A program made the position numbers and the translations under genes. A DNA stretch of 64,000 bases from Mesorhizobium sp. B2-1-1 (GTDB lineage: Bacteria; Pseudomonadota; Alphaproteobacteria; Rhizobiales; Rhizobiaceae), in the NCBI RefSeq assembly GCF_006442975.2, contig NZ_CP083954.1, forward strand, positions 2,115,501 through 2,179,500. Direction: 5' to 3'. Below, piece after piece: positions 1 through 9,144 of this stretch (positions within the stretch are counted from its first letter, which is position 1; each line of letters opens with the position of its first letter). Below the pieces are notes generated by a model, which was not told the DNA's origin, ran no database searches, and saw nothing but the letters and a program-made list of their open reading frames with translations.

Positions 1-747
1 GGGTTCGGCGTGCTCAACGGCATCGATCTCGTGGTGCGGCCGGGCGAGAAGGTCGGGCTGGTCGGGCCGTCCGGCGCCGGCAAGACCACGCTCGCCAACC
101 TTATCCTGCGGCTGTACGAACTCGAAGGCGGAAAGATCGCCATCGACGGCCAGGATGTCTCGCAGGTGACGCAAAATTCGCTGCGCGCCAATATCGGCGT
201 CGTCAGTCAGGACACAGCGCTTTTCCACCGTTCGCTGCGCGACAATATCAAACTCGGCATGCCCGACGCCACCGACGCGCAGGTGATCGCGGCGGCCAGG
301 AAAGCCGAGGCGCATGATTTCATCCTGACCTTGCGCGACAATCGCGACCGACAGGGCTACGAGGCCTATGTCGGCGAGCGCGGCGTCAAACTGTCGGGCG
401 GCCAGCGCCAGCGCGTGGCGATCGCGCGTGTCTTCCTCAAGGATGCGCCGATCCTGATCCTGGACGAGGCGACCTCGGCACTCGATTCCGACATCGAGGC
501 GGCGATCCAGGAAAACCTGACGCGGCTGATGGAAGGCAAGACGGTCATAGCCATCGCCCACCGGCTGTCGACCATCGCCGCGCTTGACCGCCTCGTCGTG
601 CTCGACGGCGGCCGCATTGTCGAACAAGGCACGCATGACGAACTGGTGGCGCTCGACGGGCTCTACGCGCGGCTGTGGAAGCGTCAGTCCGGCGGCTTCC
701 TCTATCACGAGGAAAGCGTGCTGGAAGAGACGCGGCCGGCGGAGTAG
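1..747 (+). CDS. ABC exporter, C-terminal ATP-binding domain (5' end outside window)
   Basis: This is the nucleotide-binding part of an ABC transporter whose start lies before the window; the frame is open to base 1. Visible motifs are Walker A GPSGAGKT (bases about 67-90), a Q-loop (VVSQD), the LSGGQRQR signature, Walker B ILILDEATSALD and the H-loop AHRLS. The signature and the spacing of the parts match the fused membrane-plus-ATPase exporters (MsbA/MdlB type, lipid or drug export in the inner membrane). The membrane half is not visible, so the substrate cannot be named. The stop is 4 bases before the next gene, which suggests co-transcription. Confidence 0.9.
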   Translation, partial: GFGVLNGIDLVVRPGEKVGLVGPSGAGKTTLANLILRLYELEGGKIAIDGQDVSQVTQNSLRANIGVVSQDTALFHRSLRDNIKLGMPDATDAQVIAAARKAEAHDFILTLRDNRDRQGYEAYVGERGVKLSGGQRQRVAIARVFLKDAPILILDEATSALDSDIEAAIQENLTRLMEGKTVIAIAHRLSTIAALDRLVVLDGGRIVEQGTHDELVALDGLYARLWKRQSGGFLYHEESVLEETRPAE

Positions 748-751
748 CGGC

Positions 752-1219
752 ATGGGCGCGACCGACGAGATCGGCTATCTGCTGAAACGGCTGCGGCCGA
801 CGACACCGGCCTTCGATACGCTGATGGAAGAGAGCCGGCGGGAGGGCTACTGGATGCTGGTGCGGCTTCGCGACGGCTGGGCAAGCGGCCGCAACAAGTT
901 CCTGAAAAGAGGCGAGGCACTGTTCGGAGCCTGGCACGGCGGAGAACTCGCCGGCGTGTGCGGGCTGAACATCGATCCTTATTTCGAGGGCAGGGACCAT
1001 GGCCGGGTCCGGCATTTGTTCGTTGGCGCGCGCCATCGGCGCACGGGCCTTGGCCGGATGCTGGGCGAGACCGTTGTCGACAGGGCTCGTCACCATTTCG
1101 CGGTGCTCAACACCCGTGCGCCGCAGGACGCCTTCGGCTTCTATGAGCGGCTTGGCTTCGCGCCGGTGGCGGGCGAAGAATTCGTCACGCACCGGATGAT
1201 TTTCGCGAAAGGAGGTTGA
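752..1219 (+). CDS. GNAT family N-acetyltransferase
   Basis: A 155-residue GNAT-fold acetyltransferase. The acetyl-CoA loop is recognisable around RHRRTGLGRMLGE (residues about 90-102), preceded by the strand VRHLFVG and followed by the typical C-terminal AFGFYERLGFAPV segment. These enzymes move an acetyl group from acetyl-CoA to an amine; the substrate is unknown. ATG at 752 was chosen because it starts just after the ABC gene stop and keeps normal GNAT length; the same frame is open further upstream only inside the ABC gene. The stop overlaps the ribosome-binding site of the following gene, so the three genes look like one transcript. Confidence 0.85.
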   Translation: MGATDEIGYLLKRLRPTTPAFDTLMEESRREGYWMLVRLRDGWASGRNKFLKRGEALFGAWHGGELAGVCGLNIDPYFEGRDHGRVRHLFVGARHRRTGLGRMLGETVVDRARHHFAVLNTRAPQDAFGFYERLGFAPVAGEEFVTHRMIFAKGG

Positions 1220-1221
1220 AA

Positions 1222-1533
1222 ATGTCCTTGCGCCCGCCGTCCCGTCTGACCAGTGCCTCGGCCGCCGAAGCCGCCTTCGACGCGCTCGGCCATGAAGTCC
1301 TTGCCGAGAAGGCGGCGGCGCTCGGCCGCGCCGGACAGCGCGTCGAAGAAACGCTGGCCCGGCTGCGCAACAATGGCGACGAGCAGTTGCGTCCCAGGCT
1401 GCTCAAGGAGGCGGCGGTGGCGGTGCATGGCTATTTCATTCAGCGCGAACTGTGCGGCCTTCGAAAGCACGATGCCGTCATCCGCGAATACAACATCCCG
1501 ACGGCGGTGCTGGTCAGGCTCGGCGCCATGTAG
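1222..1533 (+). CDS. small conserved protein, DUF6665-like
   Basis: A 103-residue protein rich in alanine, arginine and leucine, predicted to be mostly helical and soluble. The ending FIQRELCGLRKHDAVIREY followed by an IPTAVLVRLGA tail resembles the small rhizobial family DUF6665 as I recall it; no function is known. The ATG at 1222 has a near-perfect Shine-Dalgarno AAAGGAGG (1208-1215) placed over the end of the acetyltransferase gene. Its last 20 bases overlap the end of the convergent hydrolase gene. The family assignment is from memory of the motif, not from a search. Confidence 0.75.
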   Translation: MSLRPPSRLTSASAAEAAFDALGHEVLAEKAAALGRAGQRVEETLARLRNNGDEQLRPRLLKEAAVAVHGYFIQRELCGLRKHDAVIREYNIPTAVLVRLGAM

Positions 1534-2398
1534 GGTTGGCGCTTGCCGCGCCGATTTCCCTGTGGAATCTCGCCAGGCGGCTGGCGAGCGCTTCGGGGTT
1601 CTCATCGGGGACGAAGTGCCCGCTGTCGGCAATGATGTCGCCCTCGACATTCGAAAGCCCGGCGGCCCTAAGGCCCTCGACATAGTCGCCGATATCGCCG
1701 GACTCGGCCGAGCCCCTGAGATACAGCACCGGAATCGCTGTAGGCGTCGCGGGCCGTGCAGCATTGGCTTTGGCATCTTCGGGGAAGGCGCGATACCAAT
1801 CGAAACCGGCCTGGAGGCTTTCAGGCCGGGAATAGGCTCTCGCATAGATTTCCCTGGCCTGCGCCGGGATCGATGTCCGATCCTTCGAAAGCACATTGAA
1901 GAAGAAGTCGAAATAGGTGCTTTGGTGGCCGCTCACCAGCGTTTCCGGTAGCGCCGGGACGGCATGGAAGGCAAAGTGCCAGATCCGCGGATTGCGAATG
2001 ACCTCTTCCCATGGCGCGACACCCGGAACAGCGACATCCATGATCGCCGCGCCGGAAAGGATCTCGGGATGGTCGCGCAGCAGGGCGAACACGATCTGGC
2101 CGCCGACATCATGACCGGCCGCCAAGAGGTGCCGCAGCCCGCAGGCCTCGGCAACGCCTCTCATCAGCCTCGCCAGAGTTCTCTTGTCGCCGGCCTCAGG
2201 CATGCCTTGCGAGCCGCCGATGCACGGCAGGTCAGGTGCGACGACACGGTACTCGGCAGCCAGCCGGCCGATCACCCCTTCGAACGCATAGGAGCTTTGC
2301 GGCCAGCCGTGCAGCAGCAGGAATGCAGGCGCTTCAGCCGGGCCCGCCTCGCGGATCGCTATGCTAAGCCCTTCGATTTCGATGTTCGAGGTTTGCAT
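1514..2398 (-). CDS. alpha/beta hydrolase (epoxide hydrolase / dehalogenase-like)
   Basis: A 294-residue alpha/beta-hydrolase. The oxyanion motif HGWPQ (residues about 30-34) and the nucleophile elbow GHDVGG put an aspartate, not a serine, at the nucleophile position, as in epoxide hydrolases and haloalkane dehalogenases. The catalytic histidine is probably in DSGHFVPDE near the C-terminus. It is full length and has no signal peptide, so it is cytoplasmic. A purine-rich AGGAC lies just before the ATG. Substrate unknown; the family often acts on epoxides, haloalkanes or fluoroacetate. The end overlaps the convergent small gene by 20 bases. Confidence 0.85.
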   Translation of the reverse strand: MQTSNIEIEGLSIAIREAGPAEAPAFLLLHGWPQSSYAFEGVIGRLAAEYRVVAPDLPCIGGSQGMPEAGDKRTLARLMRGVAEACGLRHLLAAGHDVGGQIVFALLRDHPEILSGAAIMDVAVPGVAPWEEVIRNPRIWHFAFHAVPALPETLVSGHQSTYFDFFFNVLSKDRTSIPAQAREIYARAYSRPESLQAGFDWYRAFPEDAKANAARPATPTAIPVLYLRGSAESGDIGDYVEGLRAAGLSNVEGDIIADSGHFVPDENPEALASRLARFHREIGAASANPTWRRA

Positions 2399-2544
2399 GT
2401 CCTGACCCTGCCGGCTGCCTATGCCATAGATCTAGGCGGCGATCGGAAGACCGACAGGGCTGGATTGTTTGACCCGTTTGCGGACGGAAACCGTTTCATA
2501 CTTTTCCAGGAATTGCGCTTTTCCAGGAATCACCTGGTCCTGGA

Positions 2545-2889
2545 TCACTCCAGCCATTGGGTAATGAAAGTGCCGTTCTCGTGGATGTCGGTCGTTTCCA
2601 GCGGGCCGGGGCCGAGATTGGTGAATTTGTGCGGCGTGCCGGGCGGCACGATGACGATCTGGCCGGCAGAGGCCTCGATCTCCTCACCGCCGACCGTGAA
2701 CAGGCCGATGCCCTGGCGGATGATGAAGATCTCGGCGTAGGGATGGGAATGCAGGCGCGGTCCGCCGCCGGTCTCCGGCAGGTAGTTGAAGATCAGGCAG
2801 GAGTTGGAACCGTAGGGGGCACATTGCAACTCGCCCTTCCAGCGGTCGGGGCGAACAGCCCATTCCTCGCGGTCTATGACATGCGCCAT
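2545..2889 (-). CDS. cupin domain protein
   Basis: A 114-residue single-domain cupin. Motif 1 is PRLHSHPYAEIFIIRQG (residues about 44-60), with two histidines and a glutamate that could bind a metal; motif 2 is PPGTPHKFTNLG with the further histidine. Single cupins serve as small dioxygenases, isomerases or sugar and ligand sensors, and nothing in the neighbourhood decides between these. It lies in the same direction as the upstream hydrolase but 146 bases away, so an operon is possible but not shown. Confidence 0.85.
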   Translation of the reverse strand: MAHVIDREEWAVRPDRWKGELQCAPYGSNSCLIFNYLPETGGGPRLHSHPYAEIFIIRQGIGLFTVGGEEIEASAGQIVIVPPGTPHKFTNLGPGPLETTDIHENGTFITQWLE

Positions 2890-3200
2890 GGGGGCAGGAT
2901 AGACCCCCGGAGCCAGGTGTCGAGGCGAGGCTGGCCCCCGGATTCGCTACTGTTTCCCGGCTGTTTGGCGGTGTTTCACGGTCATCCGCCGCCTTGTCGC
3001 GCGGTGCCGGATTTCGTCCCCGCGACAATCTGCCCTTGTGCCTTCACCCGTCTGGACAAAAACGGGCTTCACGCATAAACCGAAGTCCAAATGCCGGAGG
3101 AATTCGCTAGCCTGTTCGCCATGCGCTGTCGGGTTGGCGTGAATGAGCGGGGAACAAGGCTCGCCCACCGGCACGGAAGAGGCGAAAGGATCAGGCACCC

Positions 3201-3761
3201 GTGAGCGCAACCGACACCCAGGATCCCAACCGTCGAGATTTTCTCTACGTCGCCACCGGCATGGCCGCCGTGGTCGGCGCGGGCGCCGTCGCGTGGCCGT
3301 TCATCGACCAGATGCGCCCCGATGCCTCGACGCTGGCGCTCGCCTCGGTCGAGGTCGACGTCTCCTCGCTGACGCCGGGCATGTCGCTGATCGTCAAGTG
3401 GCGCGGCAAGCCGGTGGTGGTGCGCAACCGCACCGAAAAGGAGATGAAGGACGGCGAGGCCGTCAATCTCGCCGATCTCAAGGATCCGATCGCCCGCAAC
3501 GCCAACCTGCCGGCCGACGCGCCGGCGACCGACGCCAACCGCACCACGCCCGGCAAGGAAGCCTGGATGGTGATGGTTCAGGTCTGCACGCATCTGGGCT
3601 GCATTCCGCTCGGCCAGGAAGGCGATTTCGGCGGCTGGTTCTGCCCGTGCCACGGTTCGCAATACGATACCGCCGGCCGCATCCGCAAAGGCCCGGCGCC
3701 CGAGAACATGGCTGTGCCGGTATTCAAGTTCATTTCCGATACCAAGATCCTTATCGGTTGA
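3201..3761 (+). CDS. petA: ubiquinol-cytochrome c reductase iron-sulfur (Rieske) subunit
   Basis: The Rieske subunit of the cytochrome bc1 complex, 186 residues. It carries the [2Fe-2S] ligands in CTHLGC (C129, H131, C134) and CPCHGS (C148, C150, H151). The N-terminus has an RRDF sequence before one membrane helix (residues about 15-35), as expected for a Tat-exported, membrane-anchored Rieske protein facing the periplasm. The start is GTG at 3201, supported by GAAAGGA at 3184-3190. It takes electrons from ubiquinol and passes them to cytochrome c1. petB starts 16 bases after its stop. Confidence 0.97.
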   Translation: MSATDTQDPNRRDFLYVATGMAAVVGAGAVAWPFIDQMRPDASTLALASVEVDVSSLTPGMSLIVKWRGKPVVVRNRTEKEMKDGEAVNLADLKDPIARNANLPADAPATDANRTTPGKEAWMVMVQVCTHLGCIPLGQEGDFGGWFCPCHGSQYDTAGRIRKGPAPENMAVPVFKFISDTKILIG

Positions 3762-3777
3762 GGCAGGGGATATTTCG

Positions 3778-5079
3778 ATGAGCGAGGGACACTCGACCTA
3801 TACGCCCAAGACCGGTATCGAGCGCTGGTTCGATGCGCGCATGCCTCTGCCGCGGCTGATCTATGACAGCTTCGTCGCCTATCCGGTGCCGCGCAACCTC
3901 AACTATGCCTGGACCTTCGGCGGCATCCTGTCGATCATGCTGGTGGCGCAGATCCTGACCGGGATCGTGCTGGCCATGCACTACACATCCGACACCAATC
4001 TCGCTTTCGATTCGGTCGAAAAGATCATGCGCGACGTGAATTCCGGCTGGCTGCTGCGCTACATGCATGCCAACGGCGCCTCGTTCTTCTTCGTCGCGGT
4101 CTACATCCATATCTTCCGCGGCCTCTATTACGGCTCCTACAAGGCGCCGCGCGAGCTGCTGTGGATCCTCGGCTGCATCATCTACCTCCTGATGATGGCG
4201 ACCGGCTTCATGGGCTACGTGCTGCCGTGGGGCCAGATGAGTTTCTGGGGCGCCACCGTCATCACCGGCTTCTTCAGCGCCATTCCACTGGTCGGCGACT
4301 GGATCCAGCAGCTTCTGCTCGGCGGTTTCGCGGTCGACAATCCGACCCTCAATCGCTTCTTCGCGCTGCATTACCTGCTGCCGTTCATGATCGCCGGCGT
4401 GGTCGTGCTGCACATCTGGGCGCTGCATGTCGTGGGCCAGTCGAACCCGACCGGCATCGAGGTGAAGTCGAAGACCGACACCGTCGCCTTCACCCCTTAC
4501 GCGACCATCAAGGACGCGTTCGGCATGATCGTGTTCCTGTTCTTCTTCGCCTATTTCGTCTTCTACCTGCCGAACTATCTCGGCCACCCCGACAACTACA
4601 CGGTCGCCAACCCGCTGAAGACGCCGGCCCACATCGTTCCGGAATGGTACTTCCTGCCGTTCTACGCGATCCTGCGCGCCATCACCTTCAACATCGGGCC
4701 GATCAACTCCAAGCTCGGCGGCGTGCTGTGCATGTTCGGCGCCATCGCCATGCTGTTCCTGGTGCCGTGGCTCGACACCTCCAAGGTGCGCTCGGCGGTC
4801 TACCGGCCCTGGTACAAGCTGTTCTTCTGGCTGTTCGTGGCCGATGCCATCCTGCTTGGCTGGCTGGGCTCGCAGCCGGCGGAAGGCAGCTACGTGTTCA
4901 TGGCGCAGATGGCGACGCTGTTCTACTTCGCCTTCTTCCTGATCATCATGCCGGTGCTCGGCCTGATCGAGACGCCACGCAGGCTGCCGAACTCGATCAC
5001 CGAGGCGGTGCTCGAGAAGAACAAGGGCGGCAGCGGGCATCCGGCGGGCGCCACGGCCGCACCTGAGACCAAGGGCTGA
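3778..5079 (+). CDS. petB: cytochrome b of the bc1 complex
   Basis: The 433-residue membrane core of complex III, with about eight transmembrane helices. The heme-ligand histidines lie in the helices around [17 protein letters not shown] and [17 protein letters not shown], and the quinol-oxidation-site motif PEWY is present (nucleotides about 4641-4652). It oxidises ubiquinol at Qo, reduces quinone at Qi and helps build the proton gradient. An AGGGGA ribosome-binding site precedes the ATG. It is the middle gene of petABC. The last 25 or so residues are a hydrophilic glycine- and alanine-rich tail. Confidence 0.97.
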   Translation: MSEGHSTYTPKTGIERWFDARMPLPRLIYDSFVAYPVPRNLNYAWTFGGILSIMLVAQILTGIVLAMHYTSDTNLAFDSVEKIMRDVNSGWLLRYMHANGASFFFVAVYIHIFRGLYYGSYKAPRELLWILGCIIYLLMMATGFMGYVLPWGQMSFWGATVITGFFSAIPLVGDWIQQLLLGGFAVDNPTLNRFFALHYLLPFMIAGVVVLHIWALHVVGQSNPTGIEVKSKTDTVAFTPYATIKDAFGMIVFLFFFAYFVFYLPNYLGHPDNYTVANPLKTPAHIVPEWYFLPFYAILRAITFNIGPINSKLGGVLCMFGAIAMLFLVPWLDTSKVRSAVYRPWYKLFFWLFVADAILLGWLGSQPAEGSYVFMAQMATLFYFAFFLIIMPVLGLIETPRRLPNSITEAVLEKNKGGSGHPAGATAAPETKG

Positions 5080-5106
5080 GCGGTAGAGAATCTAAGGGGA
5101 TTTGGC

Positions 5107-5979
5107 ATGAAAAAGATTCTCACCTCGCTTGCGCTGATCGGCCTTGTGGCCGCCGGCCTTGGGGCTACGGGCACCTGGGCGACCGCGGCCGAAGAGGCGC
5201 ATAACGCGGCGGCGCCGACGCATTTCCCGATCAACGAACCGAAGGAAATGGACTGGAGCTTCACCGGCCCGTTTGGCACCTATGACAAGGCGCAGCTGCA
5301 GCGCGGCCTCAAGGTCTACAAGGAAGTCTGCTCGGCCTGCCATTCGATGAACCTGGTGGCATTCCGCACGCTTTCGGACCTCGGCTATTCCGACGCACAG
5401 ATCAAGACGCTGGCGGCCGAGTACACCATCCATGACGGCCCCAACGACGCCGGCGACATGTTCGACCGTCCCGGCAAGCCGTCGGACCATTTCCCGGCGC
5501 CGTTCGCCAATGAGGAAGCCGCGGCAGCCTCGAATGGCGGCGCAGCCCCGCCCGACATGTCGCTGCTGGCCAAGGCGCGGGGCGTGGAGCGCGGCTTTCC
5601 GCAGTTCGTCTTCGACATCTTCACCCAGTATGATGCCGGCGGCCCTGACTACATCCACTCGCTGCTGACCGGCTACGACCAGACGCCTCCGGCTGGAATG
5701 GTCATCCCGGAAGGCACGCACTACAATCCGTACTTCATGTCCGGCGTGTCGCTGAAGATGCCCAAGCCGCTTTCCGACGGCCAGGTGACTTATGACGACG
5801 GCGCGCCGCAGACCGTCGACCAGTACTCCCGCGACGTCGCCGCTTTCCTGGCGTGGGCGGCTGAGCCGCATATGGAAGCCCGCAAGAAAACCGGCTTCCG
5901 GGTGCTGGTGTTCCTGCTCCTGTTCGGCGCACTGGTCTACATGACCAAGCGCAAGGTTTGGGAAGCAGTCGCGCACTAA
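5107..5979 (+). CDS. petC: cytochrome c1 of the bc1 complex
   Basis: A 290-residue membrane-anchored c-type cytochrome. It has an N-terminal signal sequence (residues 1-28, basic start then hydrophobic, ending near ATA), one heme-binding CSACH (C75, C78, H79), a candidate axial methionine in the SLKMPKPL region, and a single C-terminal membrane helix (about residues 265-283) followed by a basic tail. It passes electrons from the Rieske centre to soluble cytochrome c in the periplasm. AAGGGGA precedes the ATG. Unlike Bradyrhizobium, where cytochromes b and c1 come from one fused gene, b and c1 are separate here. Confidence 0.97.
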   Translation: MKKILTSLALIGLVAAGLGATGTWATAAEEAHNAAAPTHFPINEPKEMDWSFTGPFGTYDKAQLQRGLKVYKEVCSACHSMNLVAFRTLSDLGYSDAQIKTLAAEYTIHDGPNDAGDMFDRPGKPSDHFPAPFANEEAAAASNGGAAPPDMSLLAKARGVERGFPQFVFDIFTQYDAGGPDYIHSLLTGYDQTPPAGMVIPEGTHYNPYFMSGVSLKMPKPLSDGQVTYDDGAPQTVDQYSRDVAAFLAWAAEPHMEARKKTGFRVLVFLLLFGALVYMTKRKVWEAVAH

Positions 5980-6003
5980 GCCGCGCGGCCGGAGATTGAA
6001 GAA

Positions 6004-6028
6004 AGGGCGCCCGCGAAGCGCCCTTTTT
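6004..6028 (+). terminator. rho-independent terminator of petABC
   Basis: An inverted repeat AGGGCGC / GCGCCCT with a 7-base loop, followed by a run of T. It starts 25 bases after the petC stop and ends the petABC transcript. Confidence 0.9.
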
Positions 6029-6162
6029 GCTTGCCGAAGAGGCTGGCGCGTGAGGTGATCGCTTTGTTGTCGAACAAGCCGGTTGGCAGCGCGGCAGGCG
6101 ATTGCTATTCGACGCCCCGACGGCGGCGAAAGCTTTGCCGCCTATAGGGCGTTTGGGGTTCC

Positions 6163-7311
6163 ATGATGCGGCTCAGCGACTGCCACAACTTCTCCGATTT
6201 CCGCCGCATGGCGCAGCGGCGGCTGCCGGGGCCGATCTTCAACTACATCGACGGCGCGGCGGACGACGAGATCACCTATCGCCGCAACACCGAGAGCTTC
6301 GAAACCTGCGATCTCGTTCCCAACGTGCTGCGCGGGGTGAACGAGATCGACATGTCGGTGACCGTCATGGGCCAGAAGCTGGCGATGCCGTTCTACTGTT
6401 CGCCGACCGCTCTCCAGCGGCTGTTCCACCATCAGGGCGAACGGGCGGTCGCCAGGGCCGCTGCAAAATACGGCACCATGTTCGGAGTTTCCTCGCTCGG
6501 CACGGTCAGCCTCGAGGAAGTCCGAAAAATCAGCAGCGGCCCGCAGGTCTATCAGTTCTACTTCCATCGCGATCGCGGCCTCAACCGGGCGATGATGCAG
6601 CGGGCACGGGAGATCGGCGTCGAAGTGATGATGCTGACCGTCGACAGCATCACCGGGGGAAACCGCGAGCGCGACAAGCGCACCGGTTTTGCGATTCCCT
6701 TCAAGCTCAACCTGGCGGGAATGGCGCAGTTCGCGATGAAGCCTGCCTGGGCGATCAACTATTTCACGCATGAGGCGTTCAAGCTGCCGCAGCTGGACGA
6801 GCATATCGACATGGGCGGCGGCACGATGTCGATCAGCCGCTACTTCACCGAAATGCTCGATCCGTCGATGACGTGGGACGACGTCGCCGAGATGGTGAGG
6901 CTTTGGCCGGGACCGTTCTGCCTCAAGGGCGTCATGTCGGTGGAGGATGCCAGACGCGCCGTCGAGATCGGCTGCAAGGGCATCGTGCTGTCGAACCATG
7001 GCGGCCGGCAACTGGACGGTTCGCGCGCGGCTTTCGACCAGCTCGCCGAGATCGTCGATGCGGTCGGCGACCAGATCGACGTCCTCATGGATGGCGGCGT
7101 GCAGCGCGGCACGCATGTGCTAAAGGCGCTGTCGCTCGGCGCCAAGGCCGTCGGCGTCGGACGCTACTATCTGTTTCCGCTGGCGGCGGCGGGCCAGCCT
7201 GGCGTCGAACGCGCACTCGAACAGATGCGCATCGAGATCGAACGCGGCATGAAGCTGATGGGGTGCAGCTCGATCGAACAGTTGACCCGCCAGAATTTGC
7301 GTTTTCGGTGA
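6163..7311 (+). CDS. lldD: FMN-dependent alpha-hydroxy-acid dehydrogenase (L-lactate dehydrogenase-like)
   Basis: A 382-residue TIM-barrel flavoprotein. Recognisable family features are the N-terminal FNYIDGAADDE block, the FGVSSLGT and YQFYFHRDR strands, the catalytic SNHGGRQLDG motif with the active-site histidine (residues about 279-288), DGGVQRGTHVLKAL, and the phosphate-binding GVGRYYLF. Members oxidise L-lactate or related 2-hydroxy acids and pass electrons to the quinone pool or oxygen. Whether this one prefers lactate, glycolate or mandelate cannot be told from sequence alone, so the symbol is the best family match. It lies alone between terminators and apt. Confidence 0.85.
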   Translation: MMRLSDCHNFSDFRRMAQRRLPGPIFNYIDGAADDEITYRRNTESFETCDLVPNVLRGVNEIDMSVTVMGQKLAMPFYCSPTALQRLFHHQGERAVARAAAKYGTMFGVSSLGTVSLEEVRKISSGPQVYQFYFHRDRGLNRAMMQRAREIGVEVMMLTVDSITGGNRERDKRTGFAIPFKLNLAGMAQFAMKPAWAINYFTHEAFKLPQLDEHIDMGGGTMSISRYFTEMLDPSMTWDDVAEMVRLWPGPFCLKGVMSVEDARRAVEIGCKGIVLSNHGGRQLDGSRAAFDQLAEIVDAVGDQIDVLMDGGVQRGTHVLKALSLGAKAVGVGRYYLFPLAAAGQPGVERALEQMRIEIERGMKLMGCSSIEQLTRQNLRFR

Positions 7312-7502
7312 TGGCCATTGCTTCGATGCGAAAGATCGCAGCGCCGGCAGAGGCAAGCCTTTGGACGTATATGCTCCTTTCGCCGGATGCGCTTGTCTCG
7401 GCCGCCACATCGCGCTAGCCGTTGTCGGTCGCGCCGGGTTAGGATTTGGCGCTGCGCCATTTCACGCCTTTCCGCCGAAACTGGACCACCCGGAGCCGCC
7501 TC

Positions 7503-8048
7503 ATGAAACCTTCGCTCGAAGACACGCTGCTGGCGGCCATCCGCACCATTCCGGACTATCCCAAGCCCGGCATATTGTTCCGCGACATCACCACGCTGCT
7601 TGGCAACGCGCGCGCTTTCCGCCGCGCCATCGATGAGCTGGTGCATCCCTATGCCGGCGAGAAGATCGACAAGATCGCCGGCATCGAAGCGCGCGGCTTC
7701 ATCCTCGGCGGCGCCGTCGCCCATCAGCTCTCCGCCGGTTTCGTACCGATCCGCAAGAAAGGCAAGCTGCCTTATGAGACAGTGCGCGTCGCCTACAGCC
7801 TGGAATACGGGCTGGACGAGATGGAGATGCACAAGGACGGCGTGTCGCCGGGCGAGAAAGTGATCCTGGTCGACGATCTGATCGCCACCGGCGGCACGGC
7901 GGAGGCGGCGGTGAATCTCCTGCGCCAGATCGGCGCCGATATCCTTGCCGCCTGCTTCGTCATCGACCTGCCGGATCTCGGCGGCCGCGCCAAGCTGGAA
8001 GCGCTCGGCGTGCCAGTGCGGACGCTGATCGGGTTCGAGGGGCATTGA
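7503..8048 (+). CDS. apt: adenine phosphoribosyltransferase
   Basis: Makes AMP from adenine and PRPP in purine salvage (cytoplasm). The PRPP-binding loop is [17 protein letters not shown] (residues about 120-136), and the N-terminal [13 protein letters not shown] block is typical of Apt. ATG 7503 gives 181 residues, the usual length, and has GGAG 13-10 bases upstream; the frame is open from 7446, but that part is not conserved family sequence. The PRPP it uses is made by Prs, encoded about 20 kb away in this window. Confidence 0.95.
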   Translation: MKPSLEDTLLAAIRTIPDYPKPGILFRDITTLLGNARAFRRAIDELVHPYAGEKIDKIAGIEARGFILGGAVAHQLSAGFVPIRKKGKLPYETVRVAYSLEYGLDEMEMHKDGVSPGEKVILVDDLIATGGTAEAAVNLLRQIGADILAACFVIDLPDLGGRAKLEALGVPVRTLIGFEGH

Positions 8049-8058
8049 GAGAGCAGTT

Positions 8059-8085
8059 CTTCCTTCTCTCCCTGGGAGAAGGAAG
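8059..8085. terminator. hairpin between convergent apt and maoC genes
   Basis: A 10-bp inverted repeat, CTTCCTTCTC / GAGAAGGAAG, with a 7-base loop between two convergent genes. There is no T-run on either strand, so it may be a weak bidirectional terminator or one of the short intergenic palindromes common in rhizobia. Confidence 0.45.
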
Positions 8086-8093
8086 AGGCGCCA

Positions 8094-8555
8094 TTACTCC
8101 ACCTTGACCAGCACGGCGCTTTCGAACTCCAGTACCTTGTCGCCGGTCGAATCGAAGGCTTCCGAGCGCAAGGTCAGCACCCGCCAGCCCGGACGTGAGG
8201 CGATCGGGCGGTGGGAAAGGGCGGTGCGGGTGAAGGTCACGGTCTGCCCGGCATAGACCGGCTTCAGCCATTTCAGGTTCTTGAAGCCGGGCGAGGGGCC
8301 AAATTCGGGCGTCGGGCCAGGGCCGCTCCACTCGGCGTCTATGCGGGTTTCGAGGTTGAGTTTCATCCAGGTGGCGGCGGTATGCCAGCCGGACGCACAC
8401 AGCCCGCCCAGCACGCTCTTCTTCGCGGCATCCTCATCGACGTGGAAGACCTGGGGGTCGTATTTGCGGGCGAAGGCCTTGATCGCCTCGGCTTCGAACG
8501 TATGAGAGCCCAGCGTGACGGTGGTGCCGACGCGGAAGAATTCGTCGAGCATCAT
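8094..8555 (-). CDS. MaoC family dehydratase-like protein
   Basis: A 153-residue single hot-dog domain of the MaoC / R-hydratase family, which typically hydrates enoyl-CoA or related acyl-CoA compounds. The hydratase segment is the DPQVFHVDEDAAKKS region, with aspartate and histidine at the usual catalytic positions, followed by GLCASGWHT. The start at 8555 is part of an ATGA overlap with the stop of the upstream MaoC gene, and this decides between two adjacent ATGs. The two proteins share the motif order and may form a heterodimer, which is an inference from the gene overlap. Confidence 0.85.
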   Translation of the reverse strand: MMLDEFFRVGTTVTLGSHTFEAEAIKAFARKYDPQVFHVDEDAAKKSVLGGLCASGWHTAATWMKLNLETRIDAEWSGPGPTPEFGPSPGFKNLKWLKPVYAGQTVTFTRTALSHRPIASRPGWRVLTLRSEAFDSTGDKVLEFESAVLVKVE

Positions 8556-9022
8556 GCAAGGCTCCCCGCGGCATTGCGCGTGAGGAACATGACGGAATTC
8601 TCGAGCTCGAAGACGCTTTCGCCGCGTTGGTTGACCAGCTCGCTGCGCATGGTCACGAAGCCGAGCTGCGGCTTCGATTTCGAAGGACGCTTGGCCAGGA
8701 CGACGAGGCTGCCCTTGAGCGTGTCGCCGGCCAGCACCGGCTTCTTCCATTTGACCTGATCGACGCCGGGCGCGCCCTGGCAGGTCGAGTCCAGCAGGAA
8801 GGCATCGCATAGCATGCGCATGAACATGGCGCAGGTATGCCAGCCCGAGGCCGAGAGGCCGCCCAGGATGCTTGCCTTGCCGGCCTCCTCGTCGAGATGC
8901 ATCGGCTGGGCATCGAATTCGCTGGCGAACTCGATGATCTCGGCCGCGCTCACCTGTTTGGTGCCGAGGTCGAACGAGGCTCCTTCGACGAAGTCCTCAT
9001 AGGCCCATGTCTTTCCAGTCAT
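8552..9022 (-). CDS. MaoC family dehydratase-like protein
   Basis: A 156-residue MaoC/hot-dog protein and a paralogue of its downstream neighbour: both have FD-P/Q-HxDEEA, LGGLSASGWHT and a KPVxAGDT-like segment. In this copy the motif is FDAQPMHLDEEAGK. The start at 9022 (MTGKTWAYEDF) matches the family start and avoids a non-conserved upstream extension. Translation of the second gene probably depends on this one through the 4-base ATGA overlap. The substrate is unknown; a CoA-ester hydratase is the best general guess. Confidence 0.85.
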   Translation of the reverse strand: MTGKTWAYEDFVEGASFDLGTKQVSAAEIIEFASEFDAQPMHLDEEAGKASILGGLSASGWHTCAMFMRMLCDAFLLDSTCQGAPGVDQVKWKKPVLAGDTLKGSLVVLAKRPSKSKPQLGFVTMRSELVNQRGESVFELENSVMFLTRNAAGSLA

Positions 9023-9144
9023 GGCGTGGAATCCGGTTGCCGAACGCGCGATCCACATGGATCGGCAACCCGGATGCAGGCCGGACGGCGTTTGGTCAAG
9101 CCCTTTCTGGTGAGCCAGCCGCGGGCGCCCGGCCGGCCGTTGCG

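Noticed and set aside
3751..5040. Long minus-strand frame antisense to cytochrome b
   Set aside because: It is a mirror of the petB coding strand with a histidine-, aspartate- and glutamate-rich composition and no family motif; high GC makes such frames common.
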